Shown piece after piece: positions 24,768 through 34,027 of a stretch of 64,000 nucleotides of DNA (its first letter is position 1; every line of letters starts with the position of its first letter). The translations under genes were made by a program, and so were the position numbers. The notes beneath the pieces are model-generated. The model had not been told where the DNA came from, ran no database searches, and was given only the letters and a program-made list of their open reading frames with translations. The DNA lies in NCBI RefSeq assembly GCF_000765145.1, contig NZ_JMGA01000032.1, forward strand, positions 1 to 64,000. Reading direction: 5' to 3'. This stretch comes from Desulfosporosinus sp. HMP52 (GTDB lineage: Bacteria > Bacillota > Desulfitobacteriia > Desulfitobacteriales > Desulfitobacteriaceae).

Positions 24768-25370
24768 TTGAAGTATCTAATTATTAGTTCAATATGGTCT
24801 GGGTTCGGGATTATCCATAGTGCTCTTATTAGTTTGCAATTTACTAATTGGGCAAAGAGAGTAATGGGAAGATATTTTGCTTTTTACAGATTAGGATATA
24901 ATCTACTATCCATTTCATTATTCCTTGTTCTGTTTTCAATCACAAAATCCCTTGATTCCGATTTGATTCTTAACTTTATTCCGCCGTGGACGATTCTACA
25001 ACTAATCTTACTTATAACTTCAAGTGTCATGATAATCTGGGCTTTCCTGAGCTACGATGCCTTAGAGTTTGTCGGTATTCGTCAGATTATGAACATTAAT
25101 ACTAAAATGAATTCTGCTCGACCACAGAAGATTACTAAAAAGGGCTTGTTAGGGATAGTTCGCCATCCGATGTATTTGGCAACGATAGTATTCATGTGGA
25201 GCCTAGACTCGACAAGGGCGGATGTACTCGTTCATTTGATCCTCACTATCTATATACTTATTGGAATTTGGTTAGAAGAAAGGAAACTAATCAGGGAATT
25301 TGGTTTTGCGTACATCGAATATCAAAGGGACGTACCGGCGTTGGTTCCGTTCCTAAAGAAATGGAAATAG
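24768..25370 (+). CDS. Membrane methyltransferase-like protein (NnrU/PEMT/ICMT fold)
   Basis: About 200 residues, five membrane spans. The C-terminal part carries the SAM-binding pattern of isoprenylcysteine/phospholipid methyltransferase-like proteins: GLLGIVRHPMYLA and WLEERKLIREFGFAYIEYQ. The N-terminal HSALISLQFTNW is NnrU-like. The substrate is unknown. The frame opens with GTG 24756, but TTG 24768 lies five bases after GGAGG (24758-24762), so translation probably begins at KYLIISS. It is followed 22 bases later by an unrelated membrane protein. Confidence 0.75.
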   Translation: MKYLIISSIWSGFGIIHSALISLQFTNWAKRVMGRYFAFYRLGYNLLSISLFLVLFSITKSLDSDLILNFIPPWTILQLILLITSSVMIIWAFLSYDALEFVGIRQIMNINTKMNSARPQKITKKGLLGIVRHPMYLATIVFMWSLDSTRADVLVHLILTIYILIGIWLEERKLIREFGFAYIEYQRDVPALVPFLKKWK

Positions 25371-25392
25371 AGATATTAAATGGAGGTAAAAG

Positions 25393-25926
25393 ATGATAGT
25401 TCTAGATGGTCTGATTATATTTATATCAGGGTACCTATCGAAAACCCCTCTAAAACTTTTAAATCATATATTGATCCTCTCTCTACTACCCTTGGCAAGT
25501 ATGGTGATAATGATTAACCAGATACAAACTGTCAATCTTGATTTTTACCATTACATAGCTCTGATCGTCTTGACAGCGGCGGCTTTCTTAAGCGTATGGG
25601 TTTTTCCGGCGTTAAATGGGGATTACAAAAAAGTTGCCTTTTCCATGAACTTTGTGACTGGAATTGTAGTGCTAATTTCAATGTTTCTCTTTGCTTTGGT
25701 TGAAGTGTTGCCACAGGATATACTTGAGTCTTGCTTAAGTTCCTTAATCGCAAAAAGAAATACCTATGATATATGGAGCAGACCGTCTTACCAACTGGCA
25801 CACTTCGTTATCATGGCAGGATCATTTCCGTATATTGCGTCGTTTATAATAAGTAAAATGATATTGAGTTTAAGAGCTATCAAAGGTGATGATAACCCGC
25901 AGAGGCGATTTCTTAAGTCATTATGA
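25393..25926 (+). CDS. Uncharacterised integral membrane protein
   Basis: A 177-residue protein with five likely membrane spans (for example ILILSLLPLASMVIMI, YIALIVLTAAAFLSVWVFPAL, MNFVTGIVVLISMFLFALVEVLP and FVIMAGSFPYIASFII). The loop between spans three and four is polar. The C terminus is basic (RAIKGDDNPQRRFLKSL), probably cytoplasmic. I do not recognise a family. ATG 25393 follows TGGAGGTAAAAG and the gene is 22 bases after the methyltransferase-like gene, so they are probably co-transcribed. Confidence 0.7.
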   Translation: MIVLDGLIIFISGYLSKTPLKLLNHILILSLLPLASMVIMINQIQTVNLDFYHYIALIVLTAAAFLSVWVFPALNGDYKKVAFSMNFVTGIVVLISMFLFALVEVLPQDILESCLSSLIAKRNTYDIWSRPSYQLAHFVIMAGSFPYIASFIISKMILSLRAIKGDDNPQRRFLKSL

Positions 25927-25965
25927 GGATCATTGCTTAAATAATAATTGGAAAGTGAGAATTGA

Positions 25966-26868
25966 ATGAGAACTCTAAAAATATATCAGGTTGATTCATT
26001 TACTAACGAAAAATTTAAAGGTAATCCTGCCGGAGTAGTTCTGAATGCCGATGAGCTAACAGATCAAGAAATGTTGCATATTGCTCGAGAATTAAATAAT
26101 TCAGAAACGGCATTTATCTTAAAACCCGATGGGACGGATCATGAGGTGAGATTAAGATATTTCACACCAAAAACTGAGGTGCCGGTGTGCGGACATGCCA
26201 CTGTTGCAGCGCACTATGTTCGGGCAATAGTACATAACCTAAGCTCTTCAACCGTAATCCAGAAGATTGGAATTGGGGTTTTGCCTGTTGAAATCTTTAA
26301 AGAGGGTAATGACTATTCCATTATGATGACTCAAGGCAAAGTTGAGTTCTATCCACAACTTGCTGTAAAGAATCGAGAGGATATTGTTAATGCCCTAGGA
26401 TTAAGAGAAGATGAACTAGATCAACGATGTCCAATTCAAATCGTCTCAACAGGGCATTCCAAAGTTATGATTGGAATTAAAAGCAGACTAAGATTGAACG
26501 AGTTGACTCCAAATTTGTTAGCATTAGCTCAAATTAGCAAAATGATTAATTGCAACGGCTTTTTTGTTTTCACCTTAGATACAGAAAGCAAAGATATTTT
26601 AACTCATGGAAGAATGTTTGCCCCAGCTATTGGTATTAACGAAGATCCGGTGACAGGAAACGCTAACGGTCCTCTTGGAGCGTATTTAGTTAAACATGGC
26701 TTGGTTAACCATAATAACTTAAGCTTTTCTTTCACGGGTGAGCAAGGGTACGCAATAGGACGAAGCGGTCTGGTAAAGGTGACGGTTCGCTTACAGAGAG
26801 GCGAGCCGGAACAAGTCAAAATTGGCGGGGAAGCGGTTATTGTCTTTAAAACAGAAATTGAAATTTAA
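25966..26868 (+). CDS. PhzF-family isomerase/epimerase-like protein
   Basis: A 300-residue protein with the diaminopimelate-epimerase-like two-lobed fold of PhzF. The N-terminal lobe has VDSFTNEKFKGNPAGVVL, the catalytic glutamate region NNSETAFIL and the CGHATVAAHY helix. The C-terminal lobe has MFAPAIGINEDPVTGNANGPLGAYL. In phenazine producers PhzF isomerises trans-2,3-dihydro-3-hydroxyanthranilate, but no phenazine genes are here and most homologues act on unknown substrates. ATG 25966 follows GGAAAGTGAG. Confidence 0.92.
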   Translation: MRTLKIYQVDSFTNEKFKGNPAGVVLNADELTDQEMLHIARELNNSETAFILKPDGTDHEVRLRYFTPKTEVPVCGHATVAAHYVRAIVHNLSSSTVIQKIGIGVLPVEIFKEGNDYSIMMTQGKVEFYPQLAVKNREDIVNALGLREDELDQRCPIQIVSTGHSKVMIGIKSRLRLNELTPNLLALAQISKMINCNGFFVFTLDTESKDILTHGRMFAPAIGINEDPVTGNANGPLGAYLVKHGLVNHNNLSFSFTGEQGYAIGRSGLVKVTVRLQRGEPEQVKIGGEAVIVFKTEIEI

Positions 26869-26980
26869 ATAGACACTATCAGGTTATTAGGACGAATCCT
26901 ATTCAGAAGACAATTCCTTTAAGATCGATGTAAATAATTTATAGTGCACATCATAGTTTGTTGAAAGTGAGGGAGAATAA

Positions 26981-27370
26981 ATGTCTGTAGGGAAAGGGAG
27001 GATTTTGGCAATCATCTTTGGTACGGTAATTTATTTAGCTTTCTTTTTTCATGGAATATTGAATTATCCTATGTCCTGGGTAGTAAAAGTCTTTTTAAAA
27101 GCACCTTTACTTGGAGTGGCTATTGCAGTTATGATTTGGCTGATCTTTCCTAACCGGAAAACGAAGAGCATCTCAAACGATCAAGTAATCTCAGGAATTC
27201 TGTTTTGGGCGGATATACTCTTACCGATTCTTATCGGTTTGATTGCATTGTGGTATGTCGTTAATGGCGACTATACTGAAATTGATTGGTTGATATTTGC
27301 ATTAAGCTTTTATATAGGCTTAAATGGATGGGAACTAGTTAGAGGAAAAAGTGAATGTAATGATAATTAA
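26981..27370 (+). CDS. Small integral membrane protein, unknown
   Basis: A 129-residue protein with four predicted membrane helices: ILAIIFGTVIYLAFFFHGI, APLLGVAIAVMIWLIFP, ILLPILIGLIALWYVV and WLIFALSFYIGLNGW. There are short basic loops (NRKTKS) and a polar C terminus. I recognise no family or functional motif. ATG 26981 follows GTGAGGGAG. It ends 27 bases before a strong inverted repeat that can terminate transcription in both directions. Confidence 0.65.
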   Translation: MSVGKGRILAIIFGTVIYLAFFFHGILNYPMSWVVKVFLKAPLLGVAIAVMIWLIFPNRKTKSISNDQVISGILFWADILLPILIGLIALWYVVNGDYTEIDWLIFALSFYIGLNGWELVRGKSECNDN

Positions 27371-27397
27371 TCTTAAGATTAAGCTTAGATAAAAAAA

Positions 27398-27448
27398 GAA
27401 CTAAGAACTAAGGGAAGGGCGACGGTCTTAGCAATTAGTTCTTAGTTC
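27398..27448. terminator. Bidirectional terminator-like inverted repeat
   Basis: GAACTAAGAACTAA (27398-27411) and its exact complement TTAGTTCTTAGTTC (27435-27448), flanked by A7 on the left. Each arm is itself a tandem GAACTAA repeat. It separates the forward membrane protein from the reverse fragment at 27453. Confidence 0.75.
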
Positions 27449-27452
27449 CTTA

Positions 27453-27710
27453 TTACTTACAATGCTTTCCTTTCTCTTCCCACCAGCCAAAGGCCACTAT
27501 TGCCGAAAATGTCATTGGCACCGATCCCGGGGAGGTTAGCAAAAGTACTAAATTACCTCCGGAGGGGAAGATTAACTTTCCGTCCTCTTCACTGACAAGG
27601 GTTGCGCCAGAAGAAACTATTCGATCAAAGACATTAATACCGCCAACTGGAACTCCAGTGACATTTTGGTTGAACTGCACACCCACTTTTGGTACCGGAT
27701 GTGGGATTAA
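27453..27710 (-). pseudogene. Possible gene remnant or orphan small protein
   Basis: On the minus strand an open frame runs from a stop just beyond 27710 to 27453. The only early start is GTG at 27686 (VGVQFNQNVTGVPVGGINVF onward, 77 residues), and it has no ribosome-binding site. The peptide is beta-rich with hydrophobic strands (KLIFPSGGNLVLLLTSPG, FSAIVAFGWW) and reads like the C-terminal part of a larger beta-sandwich protein. I do not recognise the family. It is either a truncated remnant or a poorly started small gene. Confidence 0.35.
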
Positions 27711-27814
27711 TTAACCAACAAGTACTATAGTAGATTTCATCTCAACGATAGAGATGAAATAAGGATAGACCCCCATTTAGGAGCAAAGGTTAATCAAGAA
27801 AGGGAGTATTATCA

Positions 27815-28480
27815 ATGGCAGGAAAGTCTGCACTTTTATTGGGGGCAAGTGGGCTAGTTGGCGGAGAATTACTCAATTGCTTGTTAAGTGCTCCGGAATA
27901 CGAAAAGGTTCAGATACTCGTCCGAAAACCCCTGGGTTTCAAACATCTGAAGCTTGAAGAGCATGTAATTGAATTTGAAAATTTGGCTCAGCATAAAGAG
28001 TGCTTTAAGGTGGACGATGTGTTTTGTTGTCTAGGAACGACCATAAAGAAAGCGGGAAATCGGAAAGACTTTAAAAAAGTAGATGTTGAGTATCCGCTGG
28101 AAATAAGCAAGCTTGCAAAGGAATTTGGAGCAGTTAAGTTTCTCGTTGTCAGTTCAATGGGAGCAGACCTCCATTCCAAAGTTTTCTATTCACGTATGAA
28201 AGGGCTTCTTGAAGAAAATCTGAAAGAGATAGGATTTGATTCATTACATATATTCAGACCCTCGTTGTTGCTTGGAGATAGAAAGGAGGTTAGATTGGGT
28301 GAATCGGCAGCAGAAGTTTTAGCAAAAGGAATTTCATTTGCCTTTGTAGGCAGGCTGAAAAAGTATAAACCTATTGAAGCTAAAACAGTTGCCTTAGGAA
28401 TGTATAAGGCTGCTCAAGGGAAAGAAACTGGTATTTATACCTATCGATCGGATGCAATAAAAGAAATATCTTTGATATAA
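27815..28480 (+). CDS. NAD(P)-binding Rossmann-fold oxidoreductase (HTATIP2/YbjT-like)
   Basis: A 221-residue short-chain-type protein. LLLGASGLVGGELL (about 7-20) is the dinucleotide-binding glycine motif, DDVFCCLGTTIKKAG the next conserved strand, VSSMGAD the catalytic-serine strand and YSRMKGLLE a YxxxK-type pair. This set matches the HTATIP2/oxidoreductase subgroup of atypical SDRs. The substrate is unknown. ATG 27815 follows AAAGGGAG. The MGMT-like gene starts 16 bases after its stop. Confidence 0.85.
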   Translation: MAGKSALLLGASGLVGGELLNCLLSAPEYEKVQILVRKPLGFKHLKLEEHVIEFENLAQHKECFKVDDVFCCLGTTIKKAGNRKDFKKVDVEYPLEISKLAKEFGAVKFLVVSSMGADLHSKVFYSRMKGLLEENLKEIGFDSLHIFRPSLLLGDRKEVRLGESAAEVLAKGISFAFVGRLKKYKPIEAKTVALGMYKAAQGKETGIYTYRSDAIKEISLI

Positions 28481-28496
28481 ATATGGAGGGGTGGAT

Positions 28497-28973
28497 ATGG
28501 CAAAAAAGTCTTTCAACGAGAAACTTAATAGTTCCGGAGACTTGCCCAAGATCGAATTCATAGGTATTGATAATAAGATGGCTAAGGGTTTTGGATGCGG
28601 AAACATGCTTATCGCAGCTCCGAAGGAATATGACGAGGTAATGAAAAGAATCCCGGAGGGGAAGGTTATTACTTCCGATGGAATTAGAAACTACTTAGCT
28701 CTGAAGCATGAGGCTGACTATACTTGTCATCTTACTGCAGGAATTTTCATTAACATTGCAGCAAATGCCTCACAAGAACGCGAAGCTTTGGGAAGCAAGG
28801 ATATAACTCCTTACTGGCGTACCTTGAAAAAAGGTGGGGAATTAAATGACAAGTACCCCGGGGGAATTGACCAGCAGAAAATGTTGTTAGAGATGGAAGG
28901 GCATGAGGTAATCAAGAAAGGCAAGCGCTGCTTTGTAAAAGATTTTGAGAAAGCCCTGTTTAAGTTTTCATAA
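28497..28973 (+). CDS. MGMT-family-like protein (no transferase active site)
   Basis: A 158-residue protein of the small family annotated as MGMT-like after its similarity to the DNA-binding domain of O6-alkylguanine transferases: KLNSSGDLPKI, MKRIPEGKVITSDGIRNYLA and ITPYWRTLKKGGELNDKYPG. The PCHR active-site motif of true alkyltransferases is missing; ADYTCHLTAGIF occupies the area. DNA repair function is therefore not assured. ATG 28497 is chosen (GGAGGGG six bases upstream) over GTG 28491. It probably shares a transcript with the oxidoreductase. Confidence 0.7.
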   Translation: MAKKSFNEKLNSSGDLPKIEFIGIDNKMAKGFGCGNMLIAAPKEYDEVMKRIPEGKVITSDGIRNYLALKHEADYTCHLTAGIFINIAANASQEREALGSKDITPYWRTLKKGGELNDKYPGGIDQQKMLLEMEGHEVIKKGKRCFVKDFEKALFKFS

Positions 28974-29039
28974 CATAGGACATTTTCAATATCATCTTTG
29001 TTTTACGGTGATTTTTAGCTTGTAATTGGAGGAGCCTTG

Positions 29040-29798
29040 ATGAACATTATAACAATCAGCCAAGAAAATCTTGACAAGGAACATATCTGCTGTGCCATTT
29101 CGAATAATACAGATTCTCAGGTTTCTTCAAAGAAAGCATGGATGGCAGATCGTTTCGCAGAGGGTCTTGTATTTAAAAAAGGTGATGTTAGAGGAAAAGT
29201 CTTTATTGAATATATCCCTGCTGAAAAGGCCTGGTGCCCTATAGAAGCGCCGGGGTATATGTTCATTAACTGCCTTTGGGTTTCAGGTCAATTCAAAGGT
29301 CAAGGGATAGCTAATAAGCTTATAACTGAATGTATAAACGATAGTGAAACCAAGGGGAAGAAAGGACTGGTTGCTCTTTCGTCGAAAAAGAAAATGCCTT
29401 TTTTATCAGACCCGAAATATTTAAGGCATAAAGGGTTTTTGTTAGCTGACACAGCTCAACCGTATTACGAGCTTATGTATCTTCCTTTTGAAGAGAAGTA
29501 TGAAAATCCATGCTTTAAGTCATGTGCAAAGAGCGCCAAAATTGAAGAACAGGGATTTGTACTGTTTTATAGTAATCAATGTCCTTTTACAGAAAAGTAT
29601 GTTGGGTTGATTGTGGAGATAGCAGAAAGAAAAGGGATTGGCTTTCGAGTAATTAAGCATGAAAACACTGAACAGGCCCGGAATGCACCGGCACCATTTA
29701 CAACCTATAGCTTATTCTACAATGGTAACTTTGTTACCAATGAAATCCTTTCAGATAAAAAGTTCGAAAGGATATTGTCAAATCTGGGGGTAATATGA
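29040..29798 (+). CDS. YoaP-like GNAT acetyltransferase with C-terminal thioredoxin-like domain
   Basis: A 252-residue two-domain protein. The N-terminal GNAT domain includes FINCLWVSGQFKGQGIANKL (acetyl-CoA loop, about 78-97). The C-terminal part (about 175-252) has VLFYSNQCPFTEKYVG, a Cys-containing thioredoxin-like strand-helix, and the YoaP segment NAPAPFTTYSLFYNGNFVT. The substrate is unknown. ATG 29040 is preferred to the adjacent TTG 29037 because of GGAGGAG upstream. Its stop overlaps the start of the next GNAT gene (ATGA), so translation is coupled. Confidence 0.85.
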   Translation: MNIITISQENLDKEHICCAISNNTDSQVSSKKAWMADRFAEGLVFKKGDVRGKVFIEYIPAEKAWCPIEAPGYMFINCLWVSGQFKGQGIANKLITECINDSETKGKKGLVALSSKKKMPFLSDPKYLRHKGFLLADTAQPYYELMYLPFEEKYENPCFKSCAKSAKIEEQGFVLFYSNQCPFTEKYVGLIVEIAERKGIGFRVIKHENTEQARNAPAPFTTYSLFYNGNFVTNEILSDKKFERILSNLGVI

Positions 29799-30223
29799 TT
29801 ATTCGAAAACTAAAGGATACTGATATAGAAGAACTGACTGAGATTTGGTACAAGGCCAGCATTATCGCTCATAACTTTATTCCTAAGGAAATGTGGGAAT
29901 CCCATAAAGATGAGTTGCGATATAAATATCTGCCCCAGGCGGAAACATATGTTGCTGAGGAAAATAATCATTTACTGGGATTTATTTCGTTACTTGAAAA
30001 CTATATTGGTGGCTTATTTGTTGTACCAGACAAACAGGGTAAAGGAATCGGTAAAAGTTTACTTGAGCAGGCAAAGAAAATGAGAAGGCAACTGTATGTA
30101 GGAGTGTATAGTAAAAATATCAATGCTCGGAAATTTTATATTAATAATGGATTTAAAACTGTAAGTCAAGAAGTTCAAGAGGAAACAGGCGAAATGGTAA
30201 TAAATATGGTAATAGAACAATAG
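29795..30223 (+). CDS. GNAT-family N-acetyltransferase (YjaB-like)
   Basis: A 142-residue acetyltransferase. Motif A is FVVPDKQGKGIGKSLLEQA (about 72-90) and motif B is NINARKFYINNGF. The N terminus MIIRKLKDTDIEELTEIWY and IIAHNFIPKEMW are close to YjaB-type proteins. It overlaps the preceding YoaP-like gene by four bases. A strong hairpin terminator follows within 25 bases. Confidence 0.9.
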   Translation: MIIRKLKDTDIEELTEIWYKASIIAHNFIPKEMWESHKDELRYKYLPQAETYVAEENNHLLGFISLLENYIGGLFVVPDKQGKGIGKSLLEQAKKMRRQLYVGVYSKNINARKFYINNGFKTVSQEVQEETGEMVINMVIEQ

Positions 30224-30243
30224 ACCCCGGCTCAAAAGAATGA

Positions 30244-30274
30244 TTAAAGCTACCACCTGAGGTGGTAGCTTTAA
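30244..30274. terminator. Bidirectional terminator between GNAT gene and ilvD
   Basis: TTAAAGCTACCACC, loop TGA, then GGTGGTAGCTTTAA: a 14-bp perfect stem with A/T tails on both sides, suited to both converging genes. Confidence 0.85.
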
Positions 30275-30286
30275 TATAAACTATTA

Positions 30287-31942
30287 TTACTTATATTCTA
30301 AGATTGCACCTCTATTACCTGAGGTTACTAAAGCGGCATATCTTGCCAGGTATCCACTGGTAATTCTGGGCTTTCTCGGCTTCCAAGCTGCTCTGCGTTT
30401 TTCAAGTTCTGCGTCGCTAATGGCGAAATTAATAGTGTTAGCCATAATGTCAATTTGAATAATATCGCCCTCTTCGAGTAAGGCAATGTTACCTCCAACT
30501 GCTGCTTCAGGAGAAACATGACCGATAGCCGCTCCCCTGGTTGCACCACTAAAGCGTCCATCAGTAATTAGAGCGACACTTTCACCCAGGCCACGTCCCA
30601 TGATTGCCGAAGTAGGATTTAACATTTCCCTCATGCCTGGGCCACCTTTTGGACCTTCATAGCGGATTACGACAACATCTCCAGGGACAATTTTCCCCGA
30701 ATTGATAGCTTCCATAGCATCTTCTTCGCAGTCGAATACTCTTGCCGGGCCTTGATGCTTAAGCATTTCTGGGGCTACTGCCGATCGCTTGACGACGCAG
30801 GAATCAGGGGCTAAGTTTCCTTTCAAGACAGCAATCCCACCCGTTTTACTATATGGGTTTTCTACTGGTCTGATAATCTCAGGGTTTTTATTGACACAGC
30901 CGGCGATGTTTTCTCCCACAGTTTTACCTGAACAGGTAAGCAAATCCGTATTTACCAAACCTAGTTTATTCAATTCATTCATGACTGCGTAGATACCGCC
31001 TGCTTCGTCGAGCTCTTCAATGAAATTATGCCCTGCCGGCGCCAGATGGCAGAGGTTGGGTGTCTTGTCTGAGATGTCGTTAGCGATATCCAGATTTAAT
31101 TCTATTCCGCATTCGTGAGCAATGGCTGGAAGATGCAGCATACTGTTAGTACTGCAGCCCAGAGCCATATCCAAGGTTAAAGCGTTATCGAAAGCTTCCT
31201 TAGTCATAATATCTCTTGGTCGAATATTTTTTTTCAGCAGTTCCATGATTTGCATGCCGGCATGCTTAGCCAGTTGAATCCGAGCAGAATAAACTGCCGG
31301 GATGGTTCCATTCCCCTTTAACCCCATCCCCAAGACTTCGGTGAGGCAGTTCATACTGTTGGCGGTATACATTCCTGAACAGGAACCACAAGTCGGGCAG
31401 CCCTTGTTTTCGTATTCCAGTAGTTTTTCTTTAGTGATTTTTCCTGCTTGAAATTCGGCGACAGCTTCTGAGACATTGGAAAAGCTAATTTTATGACCAT
31501 CCACTTTCCCGGCAAGCATAGGTCCGCCACTGACGAATATGGTAGGGATATTTAGTCTTGCGGCAGCCATTAATAGTCCGGGAACATTTTTATCACAGTT
31601 TGGAACCATTACCAAAGCGTCAAAGGCATGAGCCAATGTCATGGCTTCGGTAGAGTCGGCAATTAATTCTCTTGTAACAAGGGAATATTTCATTCCTTGA
31701 TGCCCCATGGCAAGCCCATCACAGACGGCAATCGCAGGGAAAACAAGGGGTGTACCGCCAGCCATGGCGACGCCTAATTTAACTGCGTCAACAATTTTAT
31801 CCAGATTCATATGACCGGGGACAATATCGTTCTTAGAACTAACTATACCGATTAAGGGACGTTCCATTTCTTCGTTGGTTAAACCCAACGCATTTAATAA
31901 TGCACGGTGTGGCGAAGTTCTGGTTACTGCAGCACTATTCAT
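30287..31942 (-). CDS. ilvD: Dihydroxy-acid dehydratase
   Basis: Fe-S dehydratase of branched-chain amino acid synthesis, making 2-oxoisovalerate and 2-oxo-3-methylvalerate. It has 551 residues, normal length. Cluster cysteines lie in [10 protein letters not shown] (about residue 115) and [18 protein letters not shown] (about 180-200). The C-terminal [13 protein letters not shown] and GRFSGATRG match the family active site. It starts [16 protein letters not shown] with AAAGGGTG upstream of ATG 31942. It stands apart from the other ilv genes (40.7 kb onward), is on the opposite strand, and has no obvious leader RNA. Confidence 0.97.
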   Translation of the reverse strand: MNSAAVTRTSPHRALLNALGLTNEEMERPLIGIVSSKNDIVPGHMNLDKIVDAVKLGVAMAGGTPLVFPAIAVCDGLAMGHQGMKYSLVTRELIADSTEAMTLAHAFDALVMVPNCDKNVPGLLMAAARLNIPTIFVSGGPMLAGKVDGHKISFSNVSEAVAEFQAGKITKEKLLEYENKGCPTCGSCSGMYTANSMNCLTEVLGMGLKGNGTIPAVYSARIQLAKHAGMQIMELLKKNIRPRDIMTKEAFDNALTLDMALGCSTNSMLHLPAIAHECGIELNLDIANDISDKTPNLCHLAPAGHNFIEELDEAGGIYAVMNELNKLGLVNTDLLTCSGKTVGENIAGCVNKNPEIIRPVENPYSKTGGIAVLKGNLAPDSCVVKRSAVAPEMLKHQGPARVFDCEEDAMEAINSGKIVPGDVVVIRYEGPKGGPGMREMLNPTSAIMGRGLGESVALITDGRFSGATRGAAIGHVSPEAAVGGNIALLEEGDIIQIDIMANTINFAISDAELEKRRAAWKPRKPRITSGYLARYAALVTSGNRGAILEYK

Positions 31943-32144
31943 TATTTAAACACCCTTTCATTCTTGATGTATGATTATATTATAGATTGTATGATGTCCA
32001 ATGTCTATAACCAAAAAAACAATATACCTAAAACCAAGACATAAGACCTAAGAAAGGCGGATAGTTCAATACTTAATCAGAAATACAGATGGCCAGAGTT
32101 TATAATACTAAAGGAAATTCGGGAGTGTTTCAAGAACATAATTG

Positions 32145-32810
32145 ATGGAAGTTTTCCTTAGTTTAATCAATCCGGAGCGAGAGGATTTGAGCATAGTGGA
32201 ATCAGATTTTTTTCTTAAAGGATTCATTTTGGGATTTTCTATTGCCGCGCCGGTTGGCCCAATAGGCATATTGTGTATAAGACGTACTTTGGAATATGGG
32301 AGGATGGCTGGATTTTTGTCTGGACTTGGCGCTGCGACAGCAGATGCTGCTTATGGTATGATAGCAGGGTTGGGATTAACCGTGATCACAAGCTTTCTAA
32401 TAGGGCACCAAGCTTGGCTGAGGATAGTTGGGGGGATCTTTTTATGCTATCTCGGAATTCGAACGTTTATTAAAAGACCGGCTGAAAATCCAACTTTAGT
32501 CAATAATTATGGTTTATTAGGCAATTACCTTTCAACATTCTTACTTACGCTTACCAATCCCATGACCATTATTGCATTTGTGGGTGTTTTTGCTGGATTA
32601 GGTCTCGGGACGAATAAATCAAGTTATCTATCTTCGTTTAGCTTAGTATTGGGAGTGTTTCTCGGGTCGGGTTCGTGGTGGATGCTCTTAAGTTTTACGA
32701 TAAACATATTTCGGAAACGATTTAGTGACTCCAGATTATTATGGGTCAATCGGGTATCAGGGTTAATCATTATTGTTTTTGGTCTAATAGCACTAATGAC
32801 TTGGGAATAA
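32145..32810 (+). CDS. LysE-family amino-acid exporter
   Basis: A 221-residue membrane protein with six spans. The family signature is present: GFSIAAPVGPIGILCIRRTLEYG (about 32-54) and LTLTNPMTIIAFVGVF. LysE/RhtB proteins export amino acids such as lysine, threonine or homoserine lactone; the substrate is open. The 25-residue N-terminal extension before the first span is a little longer than usual. ATG 32145 is taken over the adjacent TTG 32142. The ribosome-binding site is weak. Confidence 0.88.
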   Translation: MEVFLSLINPEREDLSIVESDFFLKGFILGFSIAAPVGPIGILCIRRTLEYGRMAGFLSGLGAATADAAYGMIAGLGLTVITSFLIGHQAWLRIVGGIFLCYLGIRTFIKRPAENPTLVNNYGLLGNYLSTFLLTLTNPMTIIAFVGVFAGLGLGTNKSSYLSSFSLVLGVFLGSGSWWMLLSFTINIFRKRFSDSRLLWVNRVSGLIIIVFGLIALMTWE

Positions 32811-32911
32811 AGACATTGAATTCTTTCAACAAGGCATAATTCCAGCGTTGAGCAAGAGTTTATTGCTGTGACCACTATTTATTCCTAAGTTTTAAGAGGG
32901 GAGGTTTTAGT

Positions 32912-33358
32912 CTGATTGTTCGTGAAATGATTACTGATGATATTCCACAGTTAGCACGGTTATATAAACAGTTTTGGAATGAAGAATCATGCATTGAAAA
33001 GATGTATGAAGGGCTTAGGAAAATACAAAAAAGTGGTTCCCACATTATGCTTAGTGCAGTTGAAGGCAATCAGTTAATGGGTTCTGTAATGGGGGTAATC
33101 TGTGGGGAGTTATATGGAGAATGCCGGCCCTTTTTGGTGTTGGAAAATATGATTGTTGACGAGTGTTGTAGAAATAATGGAGTTGGCAAACTACTAATTG
33201 CAGAGTTAGAAAAAAAGGGCATTGAAAAGAACTGTTCTCAGATAATTCTAGTAACTGAGCGTAACAGGATTGATGCCTGTAAATTTTACGAATCTGCAGG
33301 ATATGATCCTAATACTCATATGGGTTATAAAAAGAAACTAACTCATCCTGACAATTAG
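32912..33358 (+). CDS. GNAT-family N-acetyltransferase, probable CTG start
   Basis: A small acetyltransferase with motif A NMIVDECCRNNGVGKLLIAEL and motif B RIDACKFYESAGYDP. From the first ATG (32927) it would begin MITDDIPQLARLYKQF, lacking the usual first beta-strand. The in-frame codons upstream read CTG ATT GTT CGT GAA (LIVRE), restoring the family start, and GGGGAGG lies seven bases before that CTG. No ATG, GTG or TTG is available in the interval, so CTG at 32912 (or ATT 32915) is the likely initiator. The substrate is unknown. Confidence 0.82.
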   Translation: MIVREMITDDIPQLARLYKQFWNEESCIEKMYEGLRKIQKSGSHIMLSAVEGNQLMGSVMGVICGELYGECRPFLVLENMIVDECCRNNGVGKLLIAELEKKGIEKNCSQIILVTERNRIDACKFYESAGYDPNTHMGYKKKLTHPDN

Positions 33359-33477
33359 AGAATTAATTGAGTCTGGATTGTTAAAAATTATGGTAGAATA
33401 TTGGATGACTGAATGATTCTTTACGTCAGTTATCCATAAAGGAATGGCAAGTGTTAGGAGATTGAAGGGAGACGACT

Positions 33478-34005
33478 ATGAATTTAAAGTATGAACTGAA
33501 TAAGCAGGATCTAATTGATTTTAATATTTTCCATATTACCTATTCTAAATTATCTCGGAGGTCGTTTTATTTACAACGGTATATTCTCTCATTATCCTTT
33601 TTGATTTTACCCTTTATTCTGAGAAACTTTAGTACTATACCCTTTGAGTATTGGCTAACTGTCTGTATATTGTTGTATTTATATTGGGTTGCATTTTACC
33701 CTAAACGGATAAGGAAGATTGTCACAAGGAAAATCTCAAGGATGCTGGAACAAGGTAAAAACCAAAGTGTAATAGGAAGACACGACTTAACCCTGTCGAA
33801 CACGGGGATCGTGGATCTAAGTGAGAACAGTGAAGCTAAGACTCAGTATAATGAAATACATGATATTGTTGAAGACAAAGAACATATTTATGTATATGTA
33901 AATGCCAATTCAGCACATATTATTCCGAATAGAATTTTTGAAAACTTGGATAAAAAGAATGAGATATTGGCACTGTTAAAACAAAAGGGGAAATCAAACA
34001 ACTAA
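33478..34005 (+). CDS. YcxB-like membrane protein
   Basis: A 175-residue protein with two adjacent membrane helices (about 33-50 and 58-76) followed by a cytoplasmic beta domain. The later segment has HDLTLSNTGIVDLSENSEAK, YNEIHDIVEDKEHIYVYVN and AHIIPNRIFEN, the arrangement of YcxB-like C-terminal domains. Function is unknown. ATG 33478 follows GAAGGGAGACG. thpR begins 22 bases after its stop on the same strand. Confidence 0.72.
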   Translation: MNLKYELNKQDLIDFNIFHITYSKLSRRSFYLQRYILSLSFLILPFILRNFSTIPFEYWLTVCILLYLYWVAFYPKRIRKIVTRKISRMLEQGKNQSVIGRHDLTLSNTGIVDLSENSEAKTQYNEIHDIVEDKEHIYVYVNANSAHIIPNRIFENLDKKNEILALLKQKGKSNN

Positions 34006-34027
34006 ATTATTCTTGAGGAGACGATCT

